A DNA stretch of 64,000 bases from Centrapalus pauciflorus (taxonomy: Eukaryota; Streptophyta; Magnoliopsida; Asterales; Asteraceae), in contig JAANYP010004682.1 of assembly GCA_020465985.1 (NCBI GenBank), positions 1 through 64,000 of the forward strand, given 5' to 3'. Both the position numbers and the translations under genes were made by a program. Of the stretch, positions 10,701 through 22,724 are shown one piece after another. The first letter of the stretch is position 1; every line of letters begins with the position of its first letter. The notes beneath the pieces are model-generated. The model searched no databases. It was not told where the DNA came from and saw only the letters and a list, made by a program, of their open reading frames with translations.

Positions 10701-11755
10701 TGAGGTTCAACAAATGAACCAGGGTGAGGAGTCTTCTCCTTTTCAGCCACAGAGGCTAAAGGTATAGACTCAGTCTGAGCTGATTTGGCCTTCTTTTTCA
10801 CAGGCCCAGCTTCAGCAGTTGCCAGGGTCCTCTTAACAAGTTTGGACCTGGCTTTGGATTTTGTTGCGGGAGCAGCAGCTTCTGGATCCACTCTCACAGC
10901 AGAGGGTCCTTCCACCAAACCTAACAACCTCCTCATCGGTGTGGATAGAGGAGGCTCATTTTGAAGTACAGGAGTATGGAAAATTCTATTCCCTATGACA
11001 GGGAATGCAGCAGACTTAAGTAAGGGCTGAGAGTTGTATAGTTGCTCACCACAAACATGGTTGAAAATGAGGCTTAGAAACCTGGGATAACGGACAGCAG
11101 CTGGTCTTGGCTCTTGCTGCACCAGGTTCCTCAAGTTCACAAAGATCCACTTAGCCATATCAAGGGTAGTCCCATCCACTAGCTGTAGGACTATTGGAAC
11201 TTCATCTCTACTCAGTTGGTCAAATGAACCAACTTTGCTGCTGAAGCTCATCATCACCGAAGCAAACAGAAAGCTGTAGGTAGGAGACAAATCCTTTCTG
11301 TACAATGTTGCTCCAATTTTGGGTTCTGCTACACCACAGAAGCGTAGCAGATTTCTCATTTGCTCGTTCTCAGGCTGGGGCAGATCATATGACTCAGCAA
11401 CAGGCAGATGAAGAACCTCCCTCAGAAGATCAGCAGTTATCTCAATGGTTTGAGTCCCATTAAGAATAGTCCCTTTGATGACTGTGGTGTTGGGGTTGTA
11501 AGAACAGGTGTACCAGAACTCATACACCATCTCCTGGTACAGGACACCAGGAGTTGCAGTCATAGCATAGTTCAACGGATGAACTTGTAGAAACTCCACC
11601 ATTTGATCGTAACCTTTTCCCACATAGTTTTTGGGGATAGTAAGGTTTGCAACGTAGTTTGTGGGTTTGATGGTCAGCATTGTGGTGACTGATGAGTGTT
11701 TGACAACATCATCACCAACGAACACTGAAAGAAAGGGATTAGGTCTGTGAGCCAT
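7783..11755 (-). pseudogene. Sirevirus extra ('env-like') ORF, broken by two frame changes and one stop
   Basis: Begins at ATG 11753-11755 (MAHRPNP) about 700 bp after pol and would be about 1320 codons. The first part (to 10196) has a globular N-terminal domain (words YVGKGYDQMVEFLQVHPLNY, EFWYTCSY, LREVLHLPV) like the domain found in many plant copia elements and often labelled a putative plant transposon protein. Ser/Pro/Lys/Thr-rich low-complexity sequence follows. The frame changes between about 10250 and 10385, runs on to 7995 with a TGA at 9327-9329, and contains an acidic/Lys-rich, probably coiled-coil segment with five Glu in a row. A second frame change near 8000 leaves an open tail to the stop at 7783-7785. 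I see no signal peptide or membrane segment, so 'envelope' is only a positional name. Confidence 0.75.
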
Positions 11756-11785
11756 TTGGAGAGTTTTGAGGTTTTGAGGAAGCAA

Positions 11786-12455
11786 AAGACACTTAGTCGA
11801 TTTTTAGGGTTCTTGAGGATTTCTGGAAATGATGAGGAAGATGAAACAGTATTTTGGTATTTATAGGATTTGAATGTGAGTGTGTATGAGAGAGAAGGTT
11901 TTGGGCGGTTTGATTTAAAAAAGTCGTTAACGGAAAACGGAACGGTTGTCCATGTCAGACCGTTTGTCAGACCACTTGAGTCCTTTTTAATCACTTACAC
12001 ACGTAATCCACATTATCCGCAGTAATTAAGTTAAATAAAACCTTAATTAAGTAACTTAAGTTTGAAGAAAGGTAATTAAAATTTTTGGTCTAAGTTGTTG
12101 GTCAACCCTGTGATGACCAAGGTCATCACAAGCTGGTCAATCTTCAAGCTGTTCATTTTTCAAACTGTTCCTCTAGCCTGCTCTCCTTTTTAAGAGCAGG
12201 TTGTGTTCAATAATTGAACAGGTTACAAGACAATGGCTTGTAAGACAGTGTGAAGAAGTGGACAAGTTGAAGATTGGACCATCAGAGCAGGCTGGACGAA
12301 TAAACTGATTTTGTTCAGCCTGTTGTATGCTCAAGCTGTTCAAGTTTTTCAGACAAATGACTAAGTACAGAACATGTATAACCTGTTCTGTCTAAGCTGT
12401 TCTGAGAAACTTGAGCAGTGTGAAACACACAGATTTTTAGACCTTTGAGAAACAC
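11786..12455. other. Sirevirus inter-ORF spacer rich in CTGTTC words
   Basis: Non-coding between pol and the extra ORF. From about 12130 to 12420 the words agctgttc, cctgttc and gaacagg recur, the same vocabulary as in the LTRs. May hold a splice acceptor or promoter for the downstream ORF; none can be proven by eye. Confidence 0.45.
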
Positions 12456-15400
12456 TTAGTCACTCTTGTTTAACATTCCCAGCTTGCTGACAAGGTAATT
12501 AAACCTTGTTTCATCCAGAGGTTTGGTGAAAATGTCTGCAAGCTGTTCATTTGTGGAAATAAAACTTACCTCCACATTACCTTTCTGAATGTGATCCCTG
12601 ATGAAGTGATGTCTGACTTCAATATGCTTTGTTCTTGAATGAAATACTGGATTGTTGGAGATGGCTATGGCACTTGTGTTATCACACAGAATAGGAGTTT
12701 TCCTATACACAAGGCCATAATCTTCAAGCTGATGCTGCATCCACAGAATCTGCCCACAGCAGCTTCCAGCAGCAATGTACTCAGCTTCAGCAGTAGAAGT
12801 GGACACTGAGTTCTGCTTCTTGCTACTCCAACTGATCAACTTTCCACCAAGGAGTTGACATCCACCTGTTGTGCTTTTTCTGTCTAGCCTGCAGCCTGCA
12901 AAATCAGAATCTGAATAGCCTGTTAGTTCAAGGCTGGAGTCTTTGGGATACCAAAGACCCAAACCTGGTGTACCCTTTAGGTATCTGAAGATTCTTTTAA
13001 CAGCAGCTAGATGAGATTCCTTTGGATCAGCTTGGAACCTAGCACACAGACAGGTGGCAAACATAATATCAGGTCTACTAGCAGTTAAATATAGCAAGCT
13101 CCCAATCATGCCTCTGTAAGCTGTTACTGAAACAGCTTTACCACTGGCATCAGCATCCAATTTTACATTAGTTGCCATTGGGGTTTTAATAGGAGAACTT
13201 TGATCAAATTTGAACTTTTTCAATAGATCTAAAGTGTACTTTCTTTGATTTATAAAAATTCCAGTTGAGGTTTGTTTAACCTGTAATCCTAAAAAGAAAG
13301 TAAGTTCTCCCATCATACTCATTTCATACTTGGATTTCATGAGTAATGAAAAATTCTTGCACAACTGCTCATTAGTAGAACCAAATATTATATCATCCAC
13401 ATAAATTTGAACAAGCATAATGTCAGATTTCACTTTCTTTATGAACAGTGTAGTATCCACTTTACCTCTGGAATACCCATTGCTCATAAGGAACTCAGTA
13501 AGAGTGTCATACCAGGCTCTAGGGGCTTGTTTGAGACCATAGAGAGCTTTGTCCAACTTATAGACAAAACCTGGATGTTGTTCATTTTCAAAACCTGGAG
13601 GCTGCTTGACATAAACTTCTTCTTGCAGCTTCCCATTTAAAAATGCACTCTTCACATCCATTTGAAATACCTTAATGCTCTTATGAGCAGCGTAGGCTAG
13701 ATACAAACGAATTGCTTCTAGCCTGGCCACAGGAGCAAATGTTTCATCATAATCAATTCCTTCCTCCTGTCTGTAGCCCTGAGCAACCAGTCTTGCCTTA
13801 TTTCTAATGACATGACCTTGCTCATCCATCTTATTCCTGAAAACCCATTTAGTGCCAATTATAGTTTTACCTTTAGGAGCAGGGACCAGCTTCCATACAT
13901 TGTTTCTCTCAAACTGATTGAGCTCTTCTTGCATGGCAGTGATCCAATTGGCATCTTTTAGTGCTTCATCAACCTTCTTTGGCTCCATCAGTGAAACAAA
14001 ACTAGAGAACATACAAAAATTCCCTAAGCTGTCCCACCGTGTTTGTATCCCCTTGTTGATGTCACCAATTATTTGATCATTGGGGTGACACCTGATCCAC
14101 TTAGGATCATTTTTCAATGATGATTCACCTGAGTTGTTAACATCTTCAGCAGGTCCTGTTGAACAGCTCTCAAGATTTTCAGACACACTGTTGTCTTGAG
14201 CCTGTTCACTTGTTGAACATGTCTGACCACTGTTGAACATATCAGCAGTAGAACTAGGAAAATCAGCATTGATAGGTTCAGGACATGCATTTGTAATTAA
14301 GTCAGTACACTTATTCACACAGGGTGTATTGACATAATCATCATCATGTCCATCATGATTAACAGGTTCCACACTGGGTGTAGTGGAAGCTTTTGAGTCC
14401 TCTTCATTGTTTGAATGCATCAGATCATCAAAGTTAAGTTCTCCTGAAACTGATTCAGGAACAGCTTTGGTGAAAGCATTCTTGGACTCTTCAAAGGTGA
14501 CATTGATAGATTCATCTATCACCTTTCTTTTGTTGTTGTATACTCTGTAGGCTTTAGAGATAGCAGAGTAGCCAACAAACACACCTTCATCAGCTTTAGG
14601 TTCAAACTTTGTCAGTTGATCCCTCTGATTCAGAATGAAGCAGGGACACCCAAACACATGGAAGTAACTGACATTTGGTTTCCTTCCTTTGAGCAGCTCA
14701 TAAGGAGTCTTGTTCAACCTTTTTACCACTAAGGATCGGTTTTGAGTGAAGCAGGCAGTGTTGACAGCTTCAGCCCAGAATGATGAAGGCAAACCTGATG
14801 CACACAGCATGGTTCTAGCAGCTTCAATAAGAGTTCTATTTCTCCTTTCAGCAACTCCATTTTGTTGTGGAGTTCTTACAGCTGAAAAGTTTTGAGTGAT
14901 TCCTTTCTCTTCACAGAAGTCTTCAAGAGTACTGTTTCTGAATTCAGTACCATGATCACTTCTAAGCTGCTTCACTTGAGCAGAGTTCAGCATCTCCATC
15001 TTTTTCACAAATCCAATAATTTCTTTAGCAGCCTCTCCTTTGCTCTTCAGAAAGATCACCCATGTGTACCTGGAGAACTCATCAACCATTACTAGAGTGT
15101 ACCTTCTTCCTCCTAGACTTGGGACATTTACAGGTCCAAACAAGTCCATGTGGATTAAGAAGAGTGGAGTATCAATAGAGAAATTATGTTTGGATTTAAA
15201 AGAAGTTTTCCTCTGCTTGCCTTTTTCACAAGCTGTGCAGAGTTTATCTTTAACAAAGGTTATAGAGGGCAAACCTGTCACCAACTCTTTCTTACAGAGT
15301 TTATTGATGTTCTTGAAGTTCAGATGTGACAGCCTTTTGTGCCATAACCAGTTTAAGTCTGCATTTGTTCTTGTGAGAAAGCAGGTTTCAGTTGTGGAAT

Positions 15401-15788
15401 CAGCAGATTGCATGTCCACAACATATACACCTTTCTTTCGTTGAGCACATAGCACAACTTTGCCTTGGGGATCCAATATGTAACCCAGGTGCTCATCAAA
15501 GTTAACCTTGTAGCCAGCATCACACAGTTGGCTTATGCTAACAAGGTTATGTTTTAGCCCAACCACATAGGCAACTCTTTTGAATACTGCAGCACCAGCT
15601 CTAAGAGTTCCATATCCCTCAGTGGATCCCTGTACATCGTCACCAAATGTGACTTTTGGCCCTTTTTCAGACCTGAGATCACTCAGCAATTCTTTACAAC
15701 CTGTCATGTGCCCTGAGCAGCCACTGTCCAAGTACCAAACCTGGGAAGGTTGTTTTTCCTGCAGAGTGATAAGAGAGATATTAGTCAT
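12456..15788 (-). CDS. pol: Sirevirus pol polyprotein (PR-IN-RT-RH), intact
   Basis: 1110 codons with no stop. In order: aspartic protease with WYLDSGCSGHMTG (catalytic D21); GAG-pre-integrase zinc site H150-x4-H155 and C184-x2-C187; integrase core D215 (HMDLFGPV), D278 (RSDHGTEF), E314 (QQNGVAERRN); long acidic linker 440-590; reverse transcriptase about 615-860 with YVDD at 796-799; RNase H (GYSDSDFAG, STAEAEYIAAGSC) to the C-terminus. The domain order IN before RT defines Ty1/copia. Its ATG overlaps the gag stop in ATGACTAA (15781-15788), in the +1 frame relative to gag, so pol is made either by frameshifting or by re-initiation, or a single indel split an original fusion. All catalytic residues I can check are present. 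Confidence 0.95.
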   Translation of the reverse strand: MTNISLITLQEKQPSQVWYLDSGCSGHMTGCKELLSDLRSEKGPKVTFGDDVQGSTEGYGTLRAGAAVFKRVAYVVGLKHNLVSISQLCDAGYKVNFDEHLGYILDPQGKVVLCAQRKKGVYVVDMQSADSTTETCFLTRTNADLNWLWHKRLSHLNFKNINKLCKKELVTGLPSITFVKDKLCTACEKGKQRKTSFKSKHNFSIDTPLFLIHMDLFGPVNVPSLGGRRYTLVMVDEFSRYTWVIFLKSKGEAAKEIIGFVKKMEMLNSAQVKQLRSDHGTEFRNSTLEDFCEEKGITQNFSAVRTPQQNGVAERRNRTLIEAARTMLCASGLPSSFWAEAVNTACFTQNRSLVVKRLNKTPYELLKGRKPNVSYFHVFGCPCFILNQRDQLTKFEPKADEGVFVGYSAISKAYRVYNNKRKVIDESINVTFEESKNAFTKAVPESVSGELNFDDLMHSNNEEDSKASTTPSVEPVNHDGHDDDYVNTPCVNKCTDLITNACPEPINADFPSSTADMFNSGQTCSTSEQAQDNSVSENLESCSTGPAEDVNNSGESSLKNDPKWIRCHPNDQIIGDINKGIQTRWDSLGNFCMFSSFVSLMEPKKVDEALKDANWITAMQEELNQFERNNVWKLVPAPKGKTIIGTKWVFRNKMDEQGHVIRNKARLVAQGYRQEEGIDYDETFAPVARLEAIRLYLAYAAHKSIKVFQMDVKSAFLNGKLQEEVYVKQPPGFENEQHPGFVYKLDKALYGLKQAPRAWYDTLTEFLMSNGYSRGKVDTTLFIKKVKSDIMLVQIYVDDIIFGSTNEQLCKNFSLLMKSKYEMSMMGELTFFLGLQVKQTSTGIFINQRKYTLDLLKKFKFDQSSPIKTPMATNVKLDADASGKAVSVTAYRGMIGSLLYLTASRPDIMFATCLCARFQADPKESHLAAVKRIFRYLKGTPGLGLWYPKDSSLELTGYSDSDFAGCRLDRKSTTGGCQLLGGKLISWSSKKQNSVSTSTAEAEYIAAGSCCGQILWMQHQLEDYGLVYRKTPILCDNTSAIAISNNPVFHSRTKHIEVRHHFIRDHIQKGNVEVSFISTNEQLADIFTKPLDETRFNYLVSKLGMLNKSD

Positions 15789-18531
15789 TTTTAGGGGAAC
15801 TCATCACAGAGATGAGTTCTCCTACTTCATCAACATTTGTTGATGGACTCATAATATCCACACTAATATTCCCAATTTGAATGGTGTCAGCTTGGATACC
15901 ATTTTTATTTACTGAGATGTTTCCAGCACTGCTTGTAACAGCTGTGGGAGAACTATCAGAGTCAACAGGCCTCATGTCCTCAGGTTCATGACAGTCTTTG
16001 GCCAGATGTGTCTTCTTCCCACATTTATAACATTTTCTCTTTTTAGGATTTTTGAAAGAAGAACTTTCAGAAACACATTCTGAGTTATTTTTGTTGATTC
16101 TTTTAGCAGGTTTAGCAAATTTATTACTACTTGATGAATCAACAACTTTTGTGGAGGGTTCAAAAGTCACAGCTTTGTTTGTCTCTTCTTTCCTTCTTTT
16201 AGGAGGACAAATGTCAAAGACAGGAAGCTTAATTGGCTTTTGAACTTCCACAGATTTGGGAAACTTATTCCCATGTTTCTCAGGTTGAGCAATGGCTTTG
16301 CCTTTGTCACTACTGAGATGTGATTTATGCTGCCTATCAACATAATCATTGTTTCTGGTTTTGAAAAACTTATTTTCATATAAAACCAGTTTACCACTAT
16401 GATTAGTAAACTTATTAGAAATCACAGCAGGTTTACTTTCAACATGAGACTTGCCCTTGTTGAAAACAGACTGCTTAACTTTTGAAAACTTGTTTTCAAA
16501 ATGTTTAGCATCAAAAGGATTATTATGTCTTTTGCCATCAGCTTTGGACACAGAGCCTGTTTTGTCAACAGATTTAGTATCCACAGCTGTAGTTTGGACA
16601 TGTTTTCCTTTCTTTTGCTTGTGTGAATCAGCAGAGCACTTAGCAGGCTGGATTGATGGAGAACATATTCCAACACCAGCTTTTGAGCTAGGTTCACACG
16701 AGCTGTCAGTATTTTGAGGCCTGACAAACCTGTTTGTTGAAATTAGTTTACCATTCACTTTTTGAACAAAAGTGTTTGGAAGCTCACCAAGAGTAGATAA
16801 ATCTTCTTTCAGATTATTAATCTCAACAATGGAAGCTGCTGTATCAAGATCCCCTCCAAGATAGGCTTGAATTTGTGCAGGGATCTGTTGACTTATACAA
16901 TGGCTGACTTTTTGTGCAGATTGGCACCAAGAGTCAACTATCTTTTGAAGCTTAGCATGCTTTATATCTGTTTCTCTCTTTTCTTTCAGTAAAATGGAGT
17001 TGATGTGTTTTAATTCATCAAGCTCAATTTCCAACTTATGGAAACTGTCCAGTTTACTGGATTTTGTTTTAAGATCTGTTTTAAGCTTGGAGATTTCAGA
17101 TGATAAAGCATCATGCTTCTCAACAGCAGCTTTCAAATCAACTAACATATATTCAAACATCTTAATCTTTTCTTCAGAACTGTAAGCCATAAAATTTTGT
17201 ACCTTATACATCATTGTAGGATTCCAGTTCTCTAAGCTGCTGAAAGCTTCAGCTTCAGCCATATCCTGTTTGAAACTGCTTGTTGATGGGACATCAGTGT
17301 TGGCCATCAGACATTGATTGTCTTCTTCATCAGATGATGAATCAGATTCCTCCCAATCACAAGTCTCTGCCATGAGTCCCTTTTGGCGGTTGGAACCCAC
17401 TGAGTTTTCCAACTTCCTCAGCTTAGCCATGGCCATAAGGTACTTAACCCTATACCCATCATCCTTGTTTGTCTTGTATGGTTTGGATGACTGACCAACA
17501 GCTTTTGACACACAGTCAGCAGCTATATGGCCAGTTTTGCCACATTTGAAGCACTCAGCCTTGGATTTATCAAATGCCTTCTTTTTGCCAGCACCTGAAC
17601 TTCCTTGCAGCATGTTTCTTCCAAACCTTTTCTTGTTGAACCTTTTGACAAGCATAGCTATCATTTGCTCATCATCCTGTTCAGCAAGATCTGCATTATC
17701 TTCCTCATCTGACACCTCCTCCTTGTCATCATTCTGTTGATCAGGTTGAGTGAACACATCACTCACCTGACTCACAGACTGTCTCACATTAGCCACAAAG
17801 GCTGCACCTCTTTTAGACATCTCCAAGGCATTTCTCTTCTGTTGCCTTGACTGTTCATCATTTAGTAAAGATCCATACAAGTTGACAAGATCCATACTTC
17901 TGATTGGTCCTGAATTTCTTAAAATTGTTGAAAAGTAATTCCATTCTTCAGGGAGGATGTCCAAAAACTTGTTCACCAGAGTAAGACTGTCCTTAGTGAT
18001 CCCAACAGCTTTGAGATCATTCACAAGAGCAGTAAACCTGGTGTAGGTTTCTGTGAGAGTCTCCTTTGGTTTTGCAAAGAAGAGTTCATACTGTCTAACA
18101 AGATTGTTAAGATTGTTATCCAGTGTGATTGTGGGTCCATCATAGACGGTACACAAAGTATCCCACATCTCCTTAGCAGTCTTCATCTTCTCAACCTGTT
18201 TAAACACATCATCAGGCAAGGAGATGACTAGATTGTTTCTGGCCTTTGCATCAAGAGCCACCAATCTTTTGTCTTCATCAGACCATTGAGCTTTTGCTTT
18301 CTCAAATGTTCTGATCTCAGGAGCTGCTCCTTCAACAGCAGGAGTTATTGTTGTAACAGAAGTTGGCACATAAGGACCCTCCATTACAATTTCTGGTAGT
18401 TGTACATCCAGATTCTCTAGGTAGAGCATCATTCTGCACTTCCAACCAGAAAAGTTCTGATGATTGAACTTTGGAGGTTTGCCCATTGAGCCATTGTCAT
18501 AGTATGAAGAATTTGCAGCACTGTTGTCCAT
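15781..18531 (-). CDS. gag: Sirevirus gag, intact, two zinc knuckles
   Basis: 916 codons from the ATG at 18529-18531 (MDNSAANSSYY). An upstream in-frame start at 18615 lies in the LTR before the PBS and is unlikely. Residues about 20-210 carry the copia gag core (FSGWKCRMMLYL; LVALDAKARNNLVISLPDDV; the UBN2-type region). A CCHC knuckle CFKCGKTGHIAADC is at 327-340 and a second, CYKCGKKTHLAKDC, at 834-847. Between them lies a long acidic and heptad-like region, likely coiled coil, that makes this gag unusually long, as in Sireviruses. It packages element RNA in cytoplasmic particles (family knowledge). The stop TAA overlaps the pol start. Confidence 0.93.
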   Translation of the reverse strand: MDNSAANSSYYDNGSMGKPPKFNHQNFSGWKCRMMLYLENLDVQLPEIVMEGPYVPTSVTTITPAVEGAAPEIRTFEKAKAQWSDEDKRLVALDAKARNNLVISLPDDVFKQVEKMKTAKEMWDTLCTVYDGPTITLDNNLNNLVRQYELFFAKPKETLTETYTRFTALVNDLKAVGITKDSLTLVNKFLDILPEEWNYFSTILRNSGPIRSMDLVNLYGSLLNDEQSRQQKRNALEMSKRGAAFVANVRQSVSQVSDVFTQPDQQNDDKEEVSDEEDNADLAEQDDEQMIAMLVKRFNKKRFGRNMLQGSSGAGKKKAFDKSKAECFKCGKTGHIAADCVSKAVGQSSKPYKTNKDDGYRVKYLMAMAKLRKLENSVGSNRQKGLMAETCDWEESDSSSDEEDNQCLMANTDVPSTSSFKQDMAEAEAFSSLENWNPTMMYKVQNFMAYSSEEKIKMFEYMLVDLKAAVEKHDALSSEISKLKTDLKTKSSKLDSFHKLEIELDELKHINSILLKEKRETDIKHAKLQKIVDSWCQSAQKVSHCISQQIPAQIQAYLGGDLDTAASIVEINNLKEDLSTLGELPNTFVQKVNGKLISTNRFVRPQNTDSSCEPSSKAGVGICSPSIQPAKCSADSHKQKKGKHVQTTAVDTKSVDKTGSVSKADGKRHNNPFDAKHFENKFSKVKQSVFNKGKSHVESKPAVISNKFTNHSGKLVLYENKFFKTRNNDYVDRQHKSHLSSDKGKAIAQPEKHGNKFPKSVEVQKPIKLPVFDICPPKRRKEETNKAVTFEPSTKVVDSSSSNKFAKPAKRINKNNSECVSESSSFKNPKKRKCYKCGKKTHLAKDCHEPEDMRPVDSDSSPTAVTSSAGNISVNKNGIQADTIQIGNISVDIMSPSTNVDEVGELISVMSSPKND

Positions 18532-18578
18532 GGAAACTTGGGAGAATGAGAGATCTAGAATGACACACACTCTAAACT

Positions 18579-18590
18579 GCTCTGATACCA
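18579..18590 (-). promoter_or_regulatory. Sirevirus primer-binding site (initiator tRNA-Met)
   Basis: On the minus strand TGGTATCAGAGC lies two bases after the 5' LTR; it is complementary to the 3' end of plant initiator tRNA-Met. Confidence 0.95.
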
Positions 18591-18592
18591 GT

Positions 18593-19717
18593 TGTAGGTC
18601 CCGAGAGGTTCCCAAAGTATATAGCTTTAAGCTGTAGAGGGGGGTGAATACAGCTATTTAAAAACTACACACTATTTTCTCAATGTTTGTATGTATTATC
18701 AACAATTTGTTAATTACAAACAAGCTTGAATGCGGAAAGGTTCAAGCTGAGATGACAGATACAACAATATGTTTACTAGTCTAAGACAGACTCAAACTAG
18801 ATTACAATGACTACACTCACTAATAAGCACTCACTGTGTTTACAAGACTTAGAGGAACAGCTTTAGTAGAACAGCTTAGACACAAAGAAACTGTATTACA
18901 CAAGCAGGCTTGCATGCATGAAGAATATACTTGCACGTTCACTCTTGGCTTCAGCACTTAGCTTTTTGGCTTCTCTTTTCTGACCTTAGAAGCTTTCTTT
19001 TATACTCACTCAGAGGATCTAAGAGAAACTTCTTCATTGGACGGAATGAAAAAGGAGAAGTCTTGTATGAAAAGACAACATAACCTTTTCTGCACTTTCT
19101 GAAAAGCAGACTTGTCTTCTTGTGTGCAGAACTTTTGTCTTTTCACTTTGTCTACTGTTGCATTGCCTTTAACTAAATAAGGAATGTCAACTTTGCGTCT
19201 TTCTTCCTTGTAAAGGCCTATTTTGATATAAGAAAAAGGTCTGTCACCCTTTTTCAAATAACCTTTTGTCTTCATGTAACAGAACAGCTTGGGCAGACTG
19301 AGCAGTTCTGTTTTCCACTCTGTCTTCGACTTTGTAAACTGATCTTGCAGCCAAAGACAATACATGAGGACTTGGAAACATATTCCATAAAGTGTTTTAG
19401 TCTGTTCACAAAGAACAGGTTCTGTTCACAAAGAACAGAACACTTGAAAAATGCCCAAGCTGCTCACTAGTATAGAGCAGCGTAGACAGTTTATGTCCAG
19501 CCTGTTCAGCAGACAGAGCAGCCTTGGACAAACTGTCTTAGTTGCAACACATGCAACACATAGAACAACTTTGGACTGATATTGCAAATCATTTTCAGGT
19601 TTCAATAAGGCATATAACAGGCCTTAAATTCAACCATCAAATGCATCAGCAGGTTTGATTAGTAATCTCCCCCTCAGATGTAGAACAAGTTTGACTGAGG
19701 TCTTTTTGTGCCTAACA
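18593..19717 (-). repeat. Sirevirus 5' LTR
   Basis: 1125 bp, TG...CA ends. Contains the promoter (TATA at 18997-19004), giving a U3 of about 0.7 kb and R/U5 of about 0.37 kb. Rich in AGAACAG/CTGTTC words. Confidence 0.95.
18997..19004 (-). promoter_or_regulatory. TATA box of the Sirevirus 5' LTR
   Basis: TATAAAAG on the minus strand inside the LTR, about 410 bp before its end; the matching site in the 3' LTR is 6558-6565. Transcription would start about 30 bp downstream. Confidence 0.7.
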
Positions 19718-21144
<1,427 letters not shown>

Positions 21145-21299
21145 AGGTTCAATGGAAAACGAAAATGCATCGGAAAACCTTGGAAAACCTCCATGCACCA
21201 CCACAAATACATCACAATTTCCACGTGATGCATCGACTTTCCGCGTGATGCATCACCTGATCCAATCGCTATAAAATGGTTCCACTACTACAAATTGAA

Positions 21300-21640
21300 G
21301 CTAATGCAACACTTTTGATGCAACACTTTAAAAAATTGTTGTCTTTTTATTTAAGTTCCCTCTAAAGCAACACATTGACAATAAATGTTGCATATAATGA
21401 CTTAACGCAACACTTTTTTTAAAGTGTTGCCATTTTTACTAAAAAAATGCAACACATTTTTAGAGTGTTGCATTTATAATGAAAAAAAATACAACACATT
21501 TCTAGAGTGTTGCATTTATAATGAAAAAAATGCAACACATTTTTATAAACATATAACATTTTTTAAGTGTTGCATTTATAATGAAAAAATATGACATGTT
21601 TTTAAGTGTTGACTATAATATTTTTTTGTTTTGTAATTTT
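21300..21640. repeat. CACTA left subterminal repeats
   Basis: Six to eight copies of gcaacact(tt) and agtgttgc in both orientations, presumed binding sites for the element's DNA-binding protein (family knowledge). Confidence 0.75.
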
Positions 21641-22182
21641 GATTAAAAAAATACTCACAAAAGTTCAATGTCTTATTTGTTAAGATTAATAAAAATTAAA
21701 AGAAACATTTTTTGCAAACACATATTATCTGATTTTAATAATACAATATAATAATATTTTTTATTTAATATCAAACAACTAAGTATTTTTTATCTTTAAT
21801 TTAACTAGCATTCAATTTTTTTTATTTTAATTATATATAAATTTTATAATAATTTATTAAAATATAAAAAAATATGTATTTCTAAATCAACTCATGTAAT
21901 ACATGAGTCTCAAACCTATATATTATAATAAAATAAAATAATTCATGTTATTTGTCACTTCTACAATACAAAAAAAAATTATTTTTCCACCTCTTTTTCC
22001 AAATTTAACACCTTAACTTAATTGCATTAAATTTTGAATTTATTTTTTTCATTAATTAATTATTAATAATATAGATTTTGTAACATTTAAAATTAATATT
22101 TACCTAAAATAAATATTTATCATTATTATCCATAATAATCATAATTAGATCCAAATGTAAAAAATTTGAATTAGTTGTGGAA

Positions 22183-22237
<55 letters not shown>

Positions 22238-22724
22238 ATAAAGGAAAACATCAAATGTCACGTGTCACCTCTACGTTCACCAAAAAGATAATTACAACTT
22301 ATAAAAAACAAAGATAAATACAATTTACTATTTTTAAAAAAGATAAATATACTTTATTTTTTAATCTGTAAATAATAAAAAGAAACACAATTATTATTTT
22401 TGTATGTTTTTATTTTTACTCATATACATTTTATATAAATAAATTTAATTAAATATCCACGTAATACGTGGGTTATAAACTAGTTCTCTTTAAAATATAG
22501 AGAAATGAAGAGAATTACCGATTTTAGGGTGCGTTTAGTACAGGGAAATAAACCAGAAAAATGGAAATAAGAAGCAATTCCCTTGTTTGTTTTGACATGA
22601 GAAATACAAAATGAGAATTAAATCAATTCATTTTCTCTAACTCTGCTTCCCTCCTATGTGTGAAGAAATGAAGGAACCCCCCCCCCCCCAAAAAAAAAAC
22701 CCTTCGGTTGCACGCTAGTCCATT
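21641..22724. other. AT-rich CACTA interior with an (ATT)n tract
   Basis: No gene. A pure ATT trinucleotide tract occupies about 22182-22231. Two short hairpins followed by Helitron-like ends occur at 21891-21907 and 22457-22483. A C9-10 run followed by A9 lies near 22678-22698, just before the exon-like region. Confidence 0.5.
22457..22483 (+). mobile_element. Helitron-like 3' terminus
   Basis: Hairpin ccacgt-aat-acgtgg (22457-22471), eight bases, then CTAG followed by T: the Helitron end signature (hairpin plus CTRR, insertion before T). A similar, more degenerate hairpin (ctcatgt-aat-acatgag) lies at 21891-21907. The matching 5' TC end is not certain, so element length is unknown (about 250-580 bp). 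Confidence 0.5.

Larger units (their letters stand above)
6151..19717 (-). mobile_element. Sirevirus-type Ty1/copia retrotransposon, full length (13.57 kb)
   Basis: Complete element on the minus strand: 5' LTR 18593-19717, PBS, gag, pol, a long extra (env-like) ORF, PPT, 3' LTR 6151-7277. The 5-bp target duplication TATAT lies at 6146-6150 and 19718-19722. LTRs begin TGTTAGG and end CCTACA. By eye the LTRs differ by roughly 16-20 substitutions and about nine small indels over 1.1 kb, so it is fairly young but not brand new. gag and pol are open; the extra ORF is broken. It sits in the left arm of the fold-back element. Confidence 0.93.
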
